Below are positions 5,278 to 6,467 of a stretch of 6,467 nt of DNA, piece by piece. The first letter of the stretch is position 1, and every line of letters starts with the position of its first letter. The translations under genes and the position numbers were made by a program. This DNA is from Phycisphaeraceae bacterium (lineage in GTDB: Bacteria; Planctomycetota; Phycisphaerae; Phycisphaerales; Phycisphaeraceae). The DNA lies in contig JAJDCV010000254.1 of assembly GCA_029260675.1 (NCBI GenBank), positions 1 through 6,467 on the forward strand, in the 5' to 3' direction. The notes under the pieces are model-generated. The model ran no database searches and was not told the DNA's origin. It was given only the letters and a program-made list of their open reading frames with translations.

Positions 5278-6467
5278 ATGAAAAGACGCTACCTGGACAA
5301 CGCGGCGACCAGCTTCCCCAAGCCCCCCGAGGTGCTCGAGGCGGTGACGCGGTACGCCTGCGAGCTGGGCGCAAGCCCGGGGCGGGGTGCGTATCAAGAG
5401 GCCAAGCAGGCGGGGCTGCTTTTTGATGAGTGTCGACAGCGGATCAATGAGCTGATCCACGGCGAAGGCCCGGCTCACGTCGTCTTTACACTCAACGCCA
5501 GTGATGCACTGAACATGGCGATACGGGGGATCGTGCATGGCTGCGATGGGACCCAGCACAAGCCCCACGTGGTGGCTACGTATATGGAGCACAACTCGGT
5601 GCTTCGGCCGATCAACGAGCTGGTCAGCCGGGGTGAAGCTGAGCAGACGCGCGTACCATGCGATCCGGTGACGGGGTTGGTCGATCCGGGCGAGATCCAA
5701 AATGCGATACGGCCCAACACGGTATTGATCGCGGTGGTGCATGGCTCGAATGTCACCGGCACGCTGCAGCCGATAGACGAGGTCGGGAAGATTTCGCGCG
5801 AGCTGGGGTTGCCGTTGCTGGTCGACGCGGCGCAGACCGTGGGGCATGTGCCGATTGATGTGCAGGCGATGGGTATTGATTTGCTGGCGTTCCCCGGTCA
5901 CAAGGGGTTGCTCGGGCCGTTGGGCACCGGGGCGCTTTACATCCGGCCGGGTGTTGAGAAACGTATGGCCACCAGCCGTGAGGGCGGCACCGGATCGGTC
6001 AGCGATCAAGACACGCAACCCACTTTCATGCCCGATCGCTTCGAGCCCGGCAGCCACAACGCACCCGGAATTGTTGGGCTGTCGCAGGGCGTGAAGTGGA
6101 TACTCGATCAAGGTGTCTATGAATTGTGGCGTCACCAGCAGGCGTTGATCGGGCTCATGATCGAACGGCTTTGTGGGGACGATGTGCCGGGGCTACGGCT
6201 CTACGGCCCGCAAGGTGTCGATGACCGCGTCGGTGTGTTCAGCATCCGCATCGATGGCTTGGACGACCCGCAGGCGCTCTCGGATGTCTTGGAAAATGAT
6301 TTCGGCCTGCTCACGCGCTCGGGGATCCACTGCGCCCCGCTGGCCCATAAGACGATCGGGACCGATCAGCTCGGCGGGACGACACGCTTGAGTTTCGGGC
6401 CGTTCACCACGGAAGAAGATGTCCGTTACACCTGCGACAGCCTGGCACACATCTGCCAGGGTCAGGC
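5278..6467 (+). CDS. Cysteine desulfurase family class V aminotransferase (3' end cut by window)
   Basis: An open frame runs from ATG 5278 to the window end: 396 codons and no stop. The protein is a PLP-dependent cysteine desulfurase-family enzyme, which takes sulfur from cysteine as an enzyme persulfide and releases alanine. It begins YLDNAATSFPKPPEV and contains ASPGRGAYQEA, FTLNASDALNMAIRG, MEHNSVLRP with H105 stacking on PLP, HGSNVTGTLQPI, LVDAAQT with D183, FPGHKGLLGPLGTG with Schiff-base lysine K209, FEPGSHNAPG, RSGIHCAPLAHKTIG with catalytic Cys352, and TTRLSFGPF with R370. The pattern matches the subfamily typified by Enterococcus EF2568 (TIGR01977) rather than IscS. Members are about 380 residues long, so almost all of the protein is here. 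An in-frame ATG at 5254 would add eight residues; 5278 fits the family N-terminus better. No iron-sulfur scaffold gene is visible nearby, so the sulfur acceptor is unknown. Confidence 0.93.
   Translation, partial: MKRRYLDNAATSFPKPPEVLEAVTRYACELGASPGRGAYQEAKQAGLLFDECRQRINELIHGEGPAHVVFTLNASDALNMAIRGIVHGCDGTQHKPHVVATYMEHNSVLRPINELVSRGEAEQTRVPCDPVTGLVDPGEIQNAIRPNTVLIAVVHGSNVTGTLQPIDEVGKISRELGLPLLVDAAQTVGHVPIDVQAMGIDLLAFPGHKGLLGPLGTGALYIRPGVEKRMATSREGGTGSVSDQDTQPTFMPDRFEPGSHNAPGIVGLSQGVKWILDQGVYELWRHQQALIGLMIERLCGDDVPGLRLYGPQGVDDRVGVFSIRIDGLDDPQALSDVLENDFGLLTRSGIHCAPLAHKTIGTDQLGGTTRLSFGPFTTEEDVRYTCDSLAHICQGQ

Noticed and set aside
5239..6135. A 298-codon - strand open frame
   Set aside because: It lies antisense to the cysteine desulfurase gene, which has a full set of family motifs on the + strand. 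The antisense product is Arg/His/Gln-rich and resembles nothing known.

Overview
The window looks like chromosomal DNA from a GC-rich bacterium of the Planctomycetota, most likely a Phycisphaerae-type lineage. The main clue is the 773-residue secreted protein at 298-2619 (-). It combines T5SS/PEP-CTERM-type glycine-rich repeats, a dockerin-like pair of calcium loops and a C-terminal VPEPG sorting tail, a mixture common in that class. Verrucomicrobiota or Lentisphaerota cannot be excluded, because no rRNA or other phylogenetic marker is present. The assignment is inference.

Layout: the C-terminal tail of an unidentified + strand gene ends at 198. A GC-rich hairpin (243-261) separates it from the convergent PEP-CTERM gene (298-2619, -). 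Upstream of that gene lies a 241-base spacer with a sigma70-like promoter and two inverted repeats. Next is a class I/II PLP aminotransferase of the AlaC type (2861-4066, -). A 125-base spacer carrying a telomere-like heptanucleotide repeat with G-quadruplex potential separates it from a SurA/parvulin-like lipoprotein (4192-5157, -). A short divergent promoter region (5158-5277) leads into a class V aminotransferase/cysteine desulfurase on the + strand (5278 to the window end). That enzyme is cut by the window edge but has all its catalytic residues.

The genes do not form an obvious pathway. The lipoprotein and the aminotransferase are collinear and could be co-transcribed. The PEP-CTERM gene has its own promoter, and the desulfurase is divergent. 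Two PLP enzymes (alanine-type transamination and cysteine sulfur mobilisation) sit beside two envelope proteins (a periplasmic foldase-like lipoprotein and an exported adhesin or matrix-like protein). I find no tRNA, rRNA, CRISPR array, transposase or phage gene. No stretch longer than about 240 bases lacks a gene.

I see no convincing new multi-gene system. The points most worth a second look are the parvulin-like domain lacking both conserved histidines, the telomere-like G4 tract directly upstream of the aminotransferase, a promoter-abutting inverted repeat at the PEP-CTERM gene, and promoter positions suggesting leaderless mRNAs at the divergent pair.
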